Under the pieces are notes generated by a model, which worked only from the letters and a program-made list of their open reading frames with translations, did no database searches and was not told where the DNA came from. 64,000 nucleotides of DNA from Sinohyriopsis cumingii (taxonomy: Eukaryota > Mollusca > Bivalvia > Unionida > Unionidae): positions 14,725,220 to 14,789,219 of the forward strand of contig CM068839.1 in assembly GCA_028554795.2 (NCBI GenBank), given 5' to 3'. Positions 12,620-27,600 of the stretch are shown piece by piece. A program made the translations under genes and the position numbers. Every line of letters begins with the position of its first letter. Within the stretch, counting starts at the first letter, position 1.

Positions 12620-15600
12620 CATTATGGTTATCATTATTATTATTGTTGTTGTTATTATTACATCTGCATCATCATTGTATCTTCTAGGCGTGCATTACTT
12701 GCCCAGCATGAGGCAGGAAGAGGGGAAGTGGTGACAAATATGAGCAGCTTGAATATGACCTTGACTTTAGGCAGGAGAGCCCTAAGTGTAAGATGTTGCA
12801 CTTTTAATTTTTATTCCTCCTGTCATTTCACTATTAGCAAATGCGTTAAGATGTATATAGTGCACAAAAAGAGAAAGCTTGGAACACTTATTCCTATCCA
12901 GATCTTTTTATGCTAATTGAAACACTGTAGAGTATCAAACCAATCTTATTATGAAGGGTGCAATCACACAAAAGTCTGATTTTTGTCTAGTTTATTTCAG
13001 GGTCTCAAGGGGGGAATAATGTTTATAAATTAATCAACCTTATTGAAATACATTATATTATTATTATTATTATTATTATTACTACTATTATTATTATTAC
13101 TATTATTATTATTATTATGTAATGTTTATAAACTGATCAACCCTATTGAAATACATTATATTTGAAATATTATTATTGTTATTATTATTACTACTACTAC
13201 TAATAGTATTATTATTATTATTATTATTATTTTATTAAATAAAGCTAATTGCATCAATTTTTCTTCATAGTGTTGTTTTAATTAATTGCAATAAAATCTT
13301 CATCCATCAAAACAATTGTTAAACTTCTCACTTGTCTTATTCTCCAACAATTTACAGATTTACCCAGTATCAATAAATTTGATTGATTAATTGGTGGACA
13401 TAGTAAGTACTTGAGTAATCAACTGGTCTTCACTGTTTTGCAGTACACACTGATTTTTAGGCCTCTTACAACCAAACTGTTCATATCACTCATCTGTTTT
13501 ATCTGTATATGTGACATAATTTTCATCCTGTCAGGGGAAATTCCTTTATATACTCACTGTTAGGTCAGGTCCAACTGCAAACTACATAGACCCAGATCTG
13601 CCACTGCATTGTAGATGTTTGTAGTTGGACCTGACCTATAAGCAAGTATTTGTGATATTTTATTTATCGCTGTTTATCATTCCAGATGATTCAGGCCTAT
13701 GACATGAGGATCAAGAGAGAAAAAATGCTGGGTTGGGTAAAGGCATATTATTTCTAGTTAATATTACACATAGAGTAATATATTTTCTTTCCTTAGACTA
13801 GTAGGCGTGACATAAATACATTATACATTCCAATTCTGTCATTGTTATGTGTTTCATATGTTCAACATTAAATATACAAAATAGATAGTAGTCAGACAAT
13901 TTGTTTACATGTGTAGCTGTTGAATAAAATTAATGTAGCATAATTTGAAACAGCATGGTAGATTCATTCAGCTTCTCATTGTAGTCACATGACTGATGTC
14001 TGTTACTAGCCAATGATGGAATGTGTAGTATTTACATAATGATCTGATCAAAGTTATATTGCTCTGAGAACAACGTCTGGTTTTATCTGCCTGTTAAGCA
14101 GCTGACTGGTATGTCCCCTACTAGTGGACAATATATCAACATGGTGGCAGCGGTGGCCAATTAAGGATGCATCAATGATTCTGCAGTTTTAGAGGTAAAG
14201 TGATTTTAGAAGTTGTGCATTTTGCATCCTTTATCACAGTGTCATGTACTACAGGTCCATTGGCAGGAAAACTAATGATAACATGGCCGACAGTCTCCTA
14301 AGCAGTCATTCTCCTTACTGCCAGTATTAAATGTAACCGATGGGAATGTTTCAGAAAACTTTAAGCATTGGAAAAGACAAATACAGATTTACCAAACTGC
14401 AAGTGGAGCAGATGATAAAGACGATGAGGTACAAATGGCCATAATTTTGATTTGTACAGGACTGCATATTTTAGATATTTATCATCAATTTGTATGGGAT
14501 GCAGATGGTGACAAAAACAAACCTGGCAAGGTACTTGAAAAGCTTGAGGCATATTGTAACCCCAGAATAAAACGAGGCCCTGGAATCACGTACCATACCA
14601 ATAACCTTTTGACAGCTTCCTAACTGAGCTTAGGACGAGAGCGTCGCCATCATGTAATTTCAGCGAGAGGGATAGAATGATCAGAGATAAAATAGTTTTC
14701 ACAGTTACAGGAAGACTTGAGGAACTCTTACTCAGAGAAGACAAGTTAGACCTGAACAAAACCATACAAATATGTTGTGCATTTAAGCAGTCAAATAAAC
14801 ATATAAAAGAACTGAGGGAAGCCAGCTCTAGCAGTCAGACTGTAAATAAAATAACTCAAGGAAATAAAGCACAAACGTGAAGCTAAAAGAGATACTAACA
14901 GTCAGCCAGGAATTGGCAAACTACGTAATATTCTGTCCTCACCAGTTCAGGGTAAAGATAGCATTTCACTTAAGGAATGCAACTTCTGCGGATGCAAACA
15001 CAAGTTTCAGAAGGAAAAGTGTTCAGCATGGGGTAAGACATGTGACATGTGCAAAGGAAGGAATCATTTCAAAGTAAAATGTAAGAAAATCCATTTAGTT
15101 AGTGCTAGTACAACGCATGAAGAGCAAACAGATGATGACGAAAATTGGCTTAATACCATAGAAACCAGTCAGAAAAGTTGAATTTCTGTATTAATGAATG
15201 TCAACAATTGTGAAGTGCGTTACCAGTTAGATAGTGGTGCCGACATCAACACTATCTGCAAGAAGTATGTTTGTAAAGAACAAGTCAGGCCGACAACACT
15301 AACCTTCAAAATGTGGAATAAGTCACATATGAAACCACTTGGAGAAGCTGATCTGAAAATTATTAACTGAGCAATGGGGAAGAAACTACTGCTACTCTGG
15401 TAGTTGTACCAAATGGTTACATGAATCTCCTAGGATGAAAAACTATTCAGCAAATGGGATTGATTATGGTTAACAGTGACAGATTTATTGCTATGGTTGA
15501 CACTATGAAACTCTAGGGTAAGCAATTCTTACAACCAACAACAAAATTTTTCAGTGAAAACATTGCCATGCAGAAAGTTGCCACTCTCACTTCAAGAAGA

Positions 15601-18600
15601 CATGAAGAGAGAAATAGATAAACTAGTCGAAAGAGAAGTTTTAATACCTGTTACCGAACTGACTAAGTGGGTTGGTCAGATGGCTGTTGTACAAGAGCAG
15701 AATGGAAATTTGCATATTTGCATAGATCCACAGCCACTAAATACTGCACTCATGAGAGAACACACAAAACTTCAGACACTTGAGGACGTGTTACCAAAAT
15801 TTACTAATGCAAAGTCACCAGTAAACTTGATGTTCGTGAGGTATACTGGCATGTGAGACTTGATCAGAAATGAAGTGAACTAGCTACAGTGATTACACCT
15901 TTCGGCTGTTACAGATGGGCGTTGTTGCCATTTGGAATAAATGTCTCGAGCGACATTTTTCAAAGAAAACTCACTGAAGCATTTGGAGATTTGGGTGGTG
16001 TTTTCAAGATATCAGATGATATAATTGTTGCTGGATGTGGAAGCTCTGAACAAGAAGCGAAACTAGACAAAGAGAAAATTGCAAAACTTGTACAAACAAT
16101 GCATCGAACGGAATATCAGGTTAAATGATGACAAGAAAGAAGTAGGATTGACTGAAATCTTTTTTCATGGTCACAAAATAACTAGTGAAGGAGTCAAAGC
16201 AGACAATACAAAAGTCAAGGCAATACATGAAATGCCCACACAAACGGATATTTCTGATGTGAAGAGGCTATATGGCATGGTGCAGTATATGGTGAAATTT
16301 CTTCCAGATCTTGCAAATGAACAACTGACACATCAACTCACACATAAAGATTCTGTCTGGAATTGGTCTGAAGAATGCGAGGCATTAACCACAGAACGTC
16401 ATCCCCAAATCATCATCATTAATAACATGTTGAAGAAGACAATCATAGATGATAGAGATCAATATGAAGCCTTGTTAGAACTTAGAAACACTCCGGGTCA
16501 GGATACTGGACTTTAGTCCAACTCAAATGTTTTTTTGGAAGAAGCACCCGATCAATGATCCCAGCAATAAGTGATCTGAATAAGGAACCAAGAATTAACT
16601 ACCAGTCAGTGCGAAAATGCTCGATAAAGAAGTGGTATGATAAGAGAGCTCGAACCTTACCACCACTGAGTATCGGAGAGTCCGTATACTTTGAACACAA
16701 GGAAGGAAAACAATGGAAACTTGGTAAAATCAAGGAGAGACTGAGTGAACACTCATACATCGTGGAAAGTCAGGATAAAGGAATGTATAGACAGAATCGT
16801 GTGCACATATGATCCACAAAGATAAAAGTATGCATCTGGGAGACCTTTAGATGAACCCAAGAACACTGATGTACCAACAAATAGCCGATTAAACAACTGC
16901 AACACCAAGTGAATCATATAGCTCTGGAATGTCACCTTCAGAGAATGTTAAAGATGATGTATTGCCAAATTCAACGACAACAACTGCACCAAGAGGAAGA
17001 CCAAAGATAAACATCAAGGGGCCTGCATATCTGAAAGACATGGTGTGCTACAAGTGAATTATTAACTCTTAACATATAGACCCTAGTCAGTGAATTTTAC
17101 ATTGTTTTGGTTAGTGAATATAAACTGATAATCTGATAACAGATTCAGACAGTAAGATTTAAAGTTTAGCTTTCAATATACACTATATGTCAAGCATATC
17201 CAAAGTATTTGTATTAATCATTTAATAAAGTAGAGATAACTAGTTCTTTAAAGAGAAAGGGATGTTGAATAAAATTTATGTAGCATGATTAGAAACAGAG
17301 CATGGTAGATTCATTCAGCTTCTCAGTGTAGTCACATGACTGATGTCTGTTACTAGCCCATGATGGAATGTGTAGTATTTACATGATGACCTGATCAAAG
17401 TTATATTGCTCTGAGAACAATGTCTGGTGTTATCTGCCTGTTAAGCAGCTGACTGGTATGTCCCCTACTAGTGGACAATATATCAACAGTGGCATCAGGC
17501 ATGCTTTAATCTTAGGTTTGATTTTGGGATTTGCCATGCAATTGATCTGTATCTCTCTGAATTATCTCTGTTGTTACATCCTAGGGGCTTAAACTGTAAC
17601 AAGAAAAGATAAAACCAAAGAAGAATTCAATTTTTCAAAATATACGTTTATTTCCTTAAAATATAAAATCAAACAAAGTGGAAGAATTAAAAATAACTTA
17701 TAGTATGGTATGAATTCCTATGACATTTCCTATGCTACATGTACTATCAATTCACAGTAATCCAGGAACAATCTAATGCTGCATGTGCTATCAGTTCACA
17801 GTAATCCAGAAACAATCCAATGCTACATGTACTTAGTCAACTCACAGTAATCCAGAAACAATCCTATGCTGCATGAACTATCAATTCACAGTAATCAAGA
17901 AACAATCCTATACATGCACTATCAATTCACAGTAATCCAGAAGCAATCCTATGCTACATGCACTGTCAATTCACAGTAATCCAGAAGCAATCTTATGTTA
18001 CATGCACTATCAATTCACAGTAATCCGGAAGCAATCCTATGCTACATGTACTATCAATTCACAGTAATCCAGAAACAATCCTATGCTACATGCACTGTCA
18101 ATTCACAGTAATCCAGAAACAATCCAATGCTGCATGCACTATCAATTCACAGTAATCCAGAAACAATCCTATGCTGCATGCACTATCAATTCACAGTAAT
18201 CCAGAAGCAATCCTATGCTACATGCACTATCAATTCACAGTAATCCAGAAGCAATCCTATGCTACATGCACTATCAATTCACAGTAATCCAGAAGCAATC
18301 CTATGCTACATGCACTATCAATTCACAGTAATCCAGAAGCAATCCTATGCTACATGTACTATCAATTCACGGTAATCCAGAAGCAATCCTATGCTACATG
18401 CACTATCAATTCACAGTAATCCAGAAGCAATCCAATGCTACATGTACAATCAATTCACAGTAATCAAGAAACAATCCAATGCTACATGTACAATCAATTC
18501 ACAGTAATCAAGAAACAATCCTATGCTACTTGCACTATTACAATCAATTCACGGTAATCCAGAAACAATCCTATGCTACATGCACTATCAACTCACAGTA

Positions 18601-21600
18601 ATCCAGAAACAATCCTATGCTGCATGCACTATCAATTCATGGTAATCCAGAAACAATCCAAATATATTCCAAATGATGGTTCTAAATGTGTTTATGTACT
18701 AGCACAACTCAGAATAACTGTTCTAATATCCAAAAAATTTTACTTCAAGGTAAATCCAATAAAAGTAAAATATCACAAACATCCTTGGATATTTCATGGT
18801 ATCCCAATAAAATTATTAAAAGTTCAAGTCCTTGAATGTTTTCACATTAATCTAGCAAGGTACTGTCCATTTAGAATAAATGAATTTCCACTCTGCAATT
18901 TCAATGTTCAATAAATAAATAAATCTGAATCCTCTCGTAACTGAACTCTAACTGAAGACTGAAATGCTGTGTATTTAATTACTTCATAAAGCCACTACAT
19001 ATGCATCAAATCAACAATTCTGAATCACCAGAAAAGATTCCAGGTATTTAAATTGTACTGTATTATGCAAAACAGCCCTTATCAAACATTTTTTGATAAT
19101 TTGACCAATCAGCAACCAGGGCATGCTTAACATTTTTAGAGTACAGATGTTTTACTAGGATCATGTGATGTTGATGTGACCTCCATTCAAATAATTTGTG
19201 GCATTATTTGATCAAATTTAGTTATTGACATGAACTTGGCAATAACCTTGATTTATGAATGGAGAAAGTACATACATGTACTTTTCGTATAGTACAGGTC
19301 AGCCACAGAATTAAAGAATTAAAAAATATGTCATCAATCCAAATTACTTAAATAAAAACTATATTATAAAGTAATATATAATATTGATATCTGTAACAGT
19401 GTCAAGATCCAAACACAAATTTTATTTACTTATATATTGTGTTGGAAATAGGAGGCTCTAAGTAGAGCATGGGAGCCTCCATCCAGTGGGAAAAAAAGTA
19501 AATCCTGGAGAAGAAAGTCCTCCAATAAGAAGAAGAAACCCCCTCAGCATAATGGTACTTCCAAAATCCTTGTGTCAGATCCAAGCAGTGACAATTATCT
19601 GGTGCCCTTGACACCAAAAGAAAAAGGTCAGCAAACAGAGATGGAGATGGCCGATGTTATAATACAAAGCCAGGTAATTAAATAAAGTCATTATCATTAT
19701 TGTTATTATATTTTATTATTAGGAAATACTAAAAGGCTAGACCTGTATCATGCATTCTTGAAAGCATTGGTGGTTGTGCATTGTGTTCTTGGAGGAGGAA
19801 AAGGTTAAAGAAAAAATATAACCAGGATGGATAGCTACACACTCTATCCCTTGGAAACAAGAGAAAATTTTAAAAATTAAAGAAGTTCTACACTTTCAGT
19901 CAGCTGTTTCTTCTGGCTTTCTCCAATAATTATGTTTGCTTGGGACATACGTATACAGCATTTATATATGAACAGTGTGGCTTATTCAGTTTAAGGTCTG
20001 TGCTTTTTTTATATGAACTGCAGCTTTTTATCAAGGAAACCTTTTGTCCTGTTTTTGATCGGGCCTATTTGTCATTCCATCCCTCCATCCATCCTTCCAA
20101 CTGTCTGTTTCATTTGTATTTCCACATAATAGTTCCTTTAATTGTCAATGAATTTCATGTACAGCATGGTATTGATAAGACCTTGAGTAGTGTCACTTTG
20201 CTGGTTTTAGCCTTCTGATGCCCCTGTTGTTATTTTCCTAGTTCACAGCCTCCATATACTTTTCCTATATTATGTGCAGTTTCATATTTTAATATTATCA
20301 CATGTTCAAATATCACTTTTTTTATTCTGATTGGTCCAAATAAGCCCATGAAATTATTGTGCGGTATTTTCTTGATTGATTGGCTGCAACCATGGGAAAA
20401 CATTTTTAACCCAGCCTTATGAAATTTTTTGTTTTCAATGAATATTTTAGCCACCATTTTTTAATCGACTCGCTAAAAGGAATTGGGGGCAAATGGTCTC
20501 ATCTTCTTTAATATCACTCATTTACCCCTACAGGGGTTTGTTTTGTCATATATAATATATCATAACATGAAAAATGGCTAAAACCACAAGACAAAAACAA
20601 TAGCAACAGCAGGTAAATCTATGGGCATTGCTTGTGTGGGGTGGAGGGTGAGGGAGGTGGTATATCTGCAGCATAGAATCCGCCCTATATACAAGTGTGG
20701 TTTAAATATTAACTTGCAGAAGTAAATAAACTCACCTCTATTCACAGAAGGATGTGGACATAAACCAGTCTCCAAAGTGACAAAAGTTTGTCCAGCCACT
20801 GCATATTTATGCGGTAAATATGTGATGCAGTTCCAAGTCAAAATGAAATTTGTTTGCATATTCTTTAGTCTACTGTTCCAAATCAAACACTGCAAATATG
20901 CAGTCACAAATATGTTACAGTAAATATGGGAATTTCTGCATCCAGTAAACCTTCTTTCACAGGAATATTGCATTATTAAGGTAATGTTTAGTTGTGAAAG
21001 TGATACTTTAACGTTATGTAAACATGAATCGTCAACTGTATGAGTAGTACATCAAACAATGTGACACCAGACACATTGGAAAATCTGTGTTGAAACATAA
21101 TTTTGTCTGTGTAAAATGTTCTCTTTATTCAGAAGGATGCTTGTTCTTTGATTTATGTAAGAAAAGCATAATCTACTTTTAAACATCAATACTATTTCAA
21201 CTTTGGATGGGACTATTTCTTATGCACAACAAAGAAAAGGTGCCGCTTCTGTAAGAATGAACAAAATTATTCATTCTTCTTTCCCTCTAAATAATTTCTG
21301 CTGAAATAAACACTGTGATAAAATGAATCTTAAATGGGTAATGAGTTAATACTAAATTTATGAAACTCGTTGAATAATGTCCAGCTTTTGTTTGCCAAGG
21401 CTCGCTAAAGCTGGACATTATTCAATTCATTTCATAAATTAAAATTGAGATCCTCTATATATTCAGTCACAACCATTTGGTATTATGCTTGAAAATAACT
21501 CATTTATGTTTTCAGTGGTCTCTGATGCCACCTGTTAATACTGAATCAAAGACTATAAAATTTCTCTTGTTGCCACACTCAGTTCTTTCAATGCAATACA

Positions 21601-24600
21601 ATCTCAAATGGTGGTGGTTGACATTGCATAGTCCTCATTAAGATCAATTTTAGGTTGGCCTGACAACGATTTTGGTTGATAAACGATTTTTACATATGGG
21701 ACATCATATCATGCCTGACACTATGAAAATTACCACAACGCAGATCAATTTAACTTGTGTCACCATCATTAGTAGTTATAAAAGCGAGTCTGAAAAGTCA
21801 GGTGTAGTTGTTCAGGCTTATATACTGTTTGGTTTTTCACCAACCATGGAACCAGGTAATTTGATATCAATTATGCTTGCAGCATCTGTGTATCTTCCAT
21901 GTTATAATAATCTGTCGACACATGTTTGTTTCGCATTTGTGTATCAAGATCAGCACATCATAAATCTATGGTATGAAATATTGACAATGCAACTTTACAT
22001 TAGAGATTGGCCTGATATTTAATGTAGTGACAGTTGTATGTGGACATGTGACAACCATCAACCATGCATGCTGTTAACGTGAGAAAACCAGTTTATGTGA
22101 CATATTATGGAACTGGTCTTAGTGATGTTGTTTGTGGATTGTTTACAGGTGCACCTAAATTGCTCCCAGCCTAATCTTCACTAATCACTAAACATGTTGC
22201 AATGCAAGTTGTTGATACAGGATGTTGTTGTGGATTGGATGAAAAAACGGGGATTATGAGTGACTCATTTGCTTCAGTATTGACTACAGTGATTAGTGAC
22301 ATGAGCACCATCAAAAGCAGTTATGCTACCATCAGCAGAAACAATTCTGGGTGTGGAAAGTAAAATTATTAATGAAGCCACTCAGCTGTGACTCAGATTT
22401 GATTATTGCAAAGCTAGCAATGGGAAGTCGATTATGTTTGAGGATGTGAGTAGAGTGTCATAGGTGGTTTTGCCAGTCATTGCTCTGTGTCACTGTATGG
22501 CTCTACCTGCTTGTTTGGTATTATTAATGCTAATAGTTCTTGGGTTGCACAACGTGTGTGTCCGGTAGGCCAGTATCATGGGGATAGAGAATGTGACCTA
22601 GAAAAGTAGTAATAGGGGCAAATAAGGGCCCAAAAATTACATAATTACACTACTTCTTGGCTGAGTTTAGTTGCTAGCATTCTGTGTCATTATTGGATTT
22701 AGAGCGTGTATGTGAGATCCACCCTTGTTCATTTCCACACAATAATTTCCTTAATTATTGTTGCATTTTTACCAATTTGGTATTAAGGTTTATATTAATA
22801 AGGTTTTAGCTGAACCAAAATTTGCATACAGTTTGATATTAATAAGACCTTGGCTGAGTTCAGTTGCTAGCATTCTACATCACTGAGTAAATTTGTTTCT
22901 CAACAATAACTCCCTTAATTGATTTCAAACAATTTAGTATACACCTTGATATTGATGAGACTTTGGCTCAGCTTCATTGTCAGGGCTGACAAGGGGTGGG
23001 GGGCAACCAGGGATATGTCCCTGGGGCCCGGACCCATAAAGGGGCCCAGGCTGAACAACACTTTTTAATTTTATAGAAGAAAAATTTTGTTTGAACAAGA
23101 ACTAGGAGAGGCCCAGGTATTTCTTACCCTCAGTTTTTGTGATCACTCTCTTTGACCCAGTTCATTGTCATTGTTGCTGAGTGACATGTCCTGGATGCAA
23201 TAGCATCTTCTGGTGGAGTTATGGTTCCTGATTGTTAGATTCACCCCATTAATTTCTTTTGCATTTCAGCCAAAATGCAGATTTGTGTTGATGAGTCTTT
23301 GATTCATTTTTTTTTTTTTTAGTATTAGGTCAGCATCATCATTATTGCCCCCAGTTGTTGGATCCAACCACTTTCATGCAATAATTCTCTTAATTATTGC
23401 TGGATTTCAAGAACGTTGCATATACAGCTCTATAATGATATAACTTAAATCAAATTTGATTATCATTTTTTTGAATCAATATTTACTGGAAATATGGCTG
23501 TTGAAATTTGAACACATAGTTTTGTACTCTCTTAATTATTTCAAGCAGATGTTTAATGCAACTTTGTGTTAAATTGTCAGTGTTCTTTGACATCAGCAAT
23601 GTTTTCCTTTACAAATGTACAAGACACATTTACATTATTACCATCATCATCTAGCTCCTTTTTCTTCAAAATACACTACTCTATTTTCAAACAGAAATAG
23701 GGAAACATCAGTTTTTAGAATTTACTTGTTTTTTTAATATATTTTTCAGTTGACAGTATCTTTGTCTTTTTAGATCTTTGAATTTGGTTTCACAAACTCG
23801 ATAATAAGGAATACATCATTCTTCATTTTTCTTTGGAGGCTTGCATGTAGTGTTCTAACAAATTAAGCACGAAAAAGAAAACAAAATCATTTAGAGTAAA
23901 GCATCTCAGCAACAAATTAATACAACTATGTCCTTAATTTCCATCTCAACTTTCTTCTCCTTGTCTATTTCTTAACACTAATATATGCTTTACAGTGCTA
24001 GTTTAGACCATTCTGTGATCACTTGCAAAATTAGAAGCCTCTTGCTACATTATGAAAATTTTAAGCAGCATGTATTATCAATTACATTTTGAAACACAAT
24101 GCTAGTTTTACTTTTGCTAAAAATATTTTATTTAACTTTCCTTAAAGCAGCATGTATTATCAATTACATTTCAAAATTTTGCACTGCTCTCTACATACTA
24201 GATTTGTCAAATTAATAACCTTTACTGTTAATACAGAATGAGCCTGATTTCATGGAGGTAATCTCCCCAGATGCAGATGAAGGTGTGTTTGAGCTATTAG
24301 AGTACAAGGATGATGGATGCATAGAACTTGTCCTCAAAGTCCTGGCACGGATCTGTGATGGCCAGCACACTGGGTTGCAGGTAACTTGACCTAATAGCCT
24401 TGACTGCCCAATCTACCAAGCCTGTCAGTTAGAGTACATGTAATTTTGTGGTTATAAACTTAGAATTTGAACTGCATGAGATCAGCTTTAAAAATGGATG
24501 AGATTGGATAAAAATGCAAAACACAAAAAGACCCAAACAGACTGTAATAATGAGGCATATAAGGTATTTTCTATACAAACAGTCTTGTTTATAATGTATC

Positions 24601-27600
24601 AAATACAGATGATGTTGTTCCTATGCAGGACTGTTGGATGTCAGAAATAGATTTTAACAAAAGGCTGGGAACTCAAATGTTACAGATGTAATACATGTAT
24701 GAATGTTCTGCACTGAGAATAGTACGGACATTTCTATGTGCTAAACTGTATTTGACAAGGTTGTTATCGTAGGCTTTCTGCCATTTCCTTTTCTTACAGT
24801 AGTTTTCTTATGATTTTTACATAAGTATTTTGGAGGGCTTCCATTTAAAAAAGGTAAGAAAGATATCTGATGATTTTGAGTTAACTATCTATCTCTTGTG
24901 TTAATTCTTGTGTAGGCTGTTGATTGATATACATGTGCCAGAGTCACAGAATGCAGTGTTATAAATAGAACACCAGCATCTAAATGACTTTACTACTGTA
25001 TGAATATTTTTTTATATGCTTTAAAACTTGAAAGAACTCATTCACCATCAAGTTGTTAAAACTGTGTGACCTTTAACTGTCGCTAATTTTATACACCTCT
25101 ACGTATGTAGGTTCGTTGTCTGTCTGAATTATTAAATCATAAAAAATCAGTGTTGCTTACACTGATATCAAAGCCTTTATCTGATTTTGAACCATTCATA
25201 GTCATAATTCTAATCATCCAAACTCAAGAAGTGCTGAACAAAATCTGTGACCTCCATTTTGGATATTGAAGAATCTGACCCAGTTATTTTAAATAGCAGA
25301 TTATAACTATATCTTCAATAGCAACTATGTGATGTGATGTGATGGTCATTTATCTCAGTGCCATTTGTGTGTAATAGTTTTTTTTTCACCAAAAATGGCT
25401 TCTGTGCATAATTATGTACTCTCCTCCATCCATGTATGCATTTCAGAATGAGGTGACATAAACCACTTGCATAATGTCACAATCAGTCAAATAAAATTTC
25501 AAAATGGTTTCCACAAAAAGTAAATTTTGTTGTTGATCAAATACCTTGACAGACTTTGTAGATGGTTGCACTTCAGCCAATGAAAATACTTTTTAATTTT
25601 GGGGTCAGAAGGTCAGAGGTCAAAATCACTGATGCAAATAAGGGAAAATGTTTATCTAAAATAACTTTACTTGAACTCCCCACACAATGGCACAAATTCG
25701 TTAACCTAAAAAATAAACTGCATCCTGGATTACTGATACAGGAAGAAAATAGGTTACAGATGTTGTGTTTTACAGCTTAAAGGTCAGGGTCATAGTGACC
25801 CAAACAAAGGTAACTTTCTGGTCAATACTGTCCAGAGTCACCTATGCTCTTCTATTACTAACAAACAGGACTATTTAACATTGGATGGGCATATCCTGTA
25901 TTGCTCATCGTACTCCTGCTATGGAAAGAAAGGATTTGCTCAATTCCTTTACATTAATATAAATGAGTTTTGATCAAATACTCACTCAAGTGGAAATTTT
26001 ACTTCCTTTTTTATAATTAGCATATACCTGCATTACAGAGAAACCTGTCATTAATAGTTTTTATGCAAATGTATACATAAGCATTTTATTGAAACTTATT
26101 TCACTCATCTATATTTTATTCAATTTTCCAACCAACAGAACTACCTGAGAGAGCAGCCAGACAATGTCAAGTCATTCAACATTGTTGGTGAGACCGCACA
26201 ATTTCTGAATGTGGTGTATTCCACAATAAACAATCAGACAGTTGATCTCGTTATTCAGCTATTTGGAACACTCAATGAATTCTGCTGTGTAAGTAAAAGG
26301 CATAATGTCGGTTCATATCATTCTGCTGGTGAAAAATTTTCATTATAATATTTCATTTATTTTGAAAGCTTTTACATTTGCAGCTTGCTTTCTGTAATGT
26401 TATTTGTTATTGAAGAATAACTGCAGAAGACGTTATATAGTATTTATTAAATACAAGACATCAATACAGCTAGGAAAGGGGAGTAACGACTGTCTGAAAG
26501 GCCAATAAAGTAAAGACTGCCCTGAGAGTATATTTCCCATGGAACTTAAACCCTAGTGAATGTATAAATAAACCAGCTGTTGGTTTATATCGGTTCTAAT
26601 CCAATGTGGAATATCTGATTACTTTTACTGTCAAGTGATATTTCAAAACTAATTAGATTAAGGCTTACACTACACTTTCAGCATTCTCTGAATTTAACAA
26701 AAGATGATTACTAAACAGTTCAGGAAAAAATTTAAATTACTGAAATTAAAATGACGGTGGCTGCTAAGTTTCATCAGCAGCCTTCGTTTGGAGGTACTGT
26801 AGAGTGGACTATTTCACAGCTATGGAACGTAGCAATCTGGTCCAGAAAGAGAAGTCCACTTTCAGACTTAGGCATGCTGAATAGGCCCTTATGCATGTTG
26901 TAAATTTTATGCATATATAAGTCATCGAAGGGAGGCAACATTTTCTTTCCCTGTGATATGATGATGTTCCAGGTGAGTAGGATTTTGGTCTTATCAAAAG
27001 GGCATTTATGTCACAAATTTTACTTTGTGATTTAGGGATTTATTGGCTGTACCATTGTTTGTATGGCAGGGAGAGGTTCCAGCTGGTCATCTCCATCACT
27101 ATTGATTATAGTGGATCCTGCTTCTTGCTGAGCTAGAGTATTCTCCTTATTGTTGCCTCTGAAATACAGGGCACTATATCAGTCTGAGTGTTACATTATT
27201 CAACCTATATATTTTAAGGACTTTTTTCTTCAGGTGCTATACATACTTGCTTATAAATCAAGTCAAACTGCAAACAGCAAAGATCCTGATCTGCTGTAGC
27301 ATATTGTAACTGCTGATCAGGGTCTATGTTGTTTGTTCAACTAATTATTCCTAACAAACTGCACAGACCCAAATATAATGGTTCATTATGCGGTGGCAGA
27401 TCTGGGTCTGTGCAGTTTGGGGCTCCTCTTATAAATAAGCATACCTTTAGGTTATTTTATATACATTTATCAAATTTTAAAAATCTTTAAATTTTATGTA
27501 TTATTTAGTAAAACTTATTTATTTGAAAAGTTATCTCCATAAAGATTGTTTGCAGTTAATATCTTTACATTTTCAGACTTTTAATGCTCCCATATAACCA

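Larger units (their letters stand above)
13918..17488 (+). mobile_element. Gypsy-type LTR retrotransposon, internally deleted
   Basis: Two ~225-bp LTRs flank a degenerate gag-pol interior. The ends form the inverted repeat TGTTGA...TCAACA. A primer-binding-like site tggtggcagcggtgg follows the 5' LTR, and a purine tract aaagagaaaggga precedes the 3' LTR. Flanks GTAGC and GTGGC are a likely 5-bp target duplication with one change. The order gag, zinc knuckle, protease, RT, integrase C-terminus is visible. RNase H and the integrase core are missing. Confidence 0.92.
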
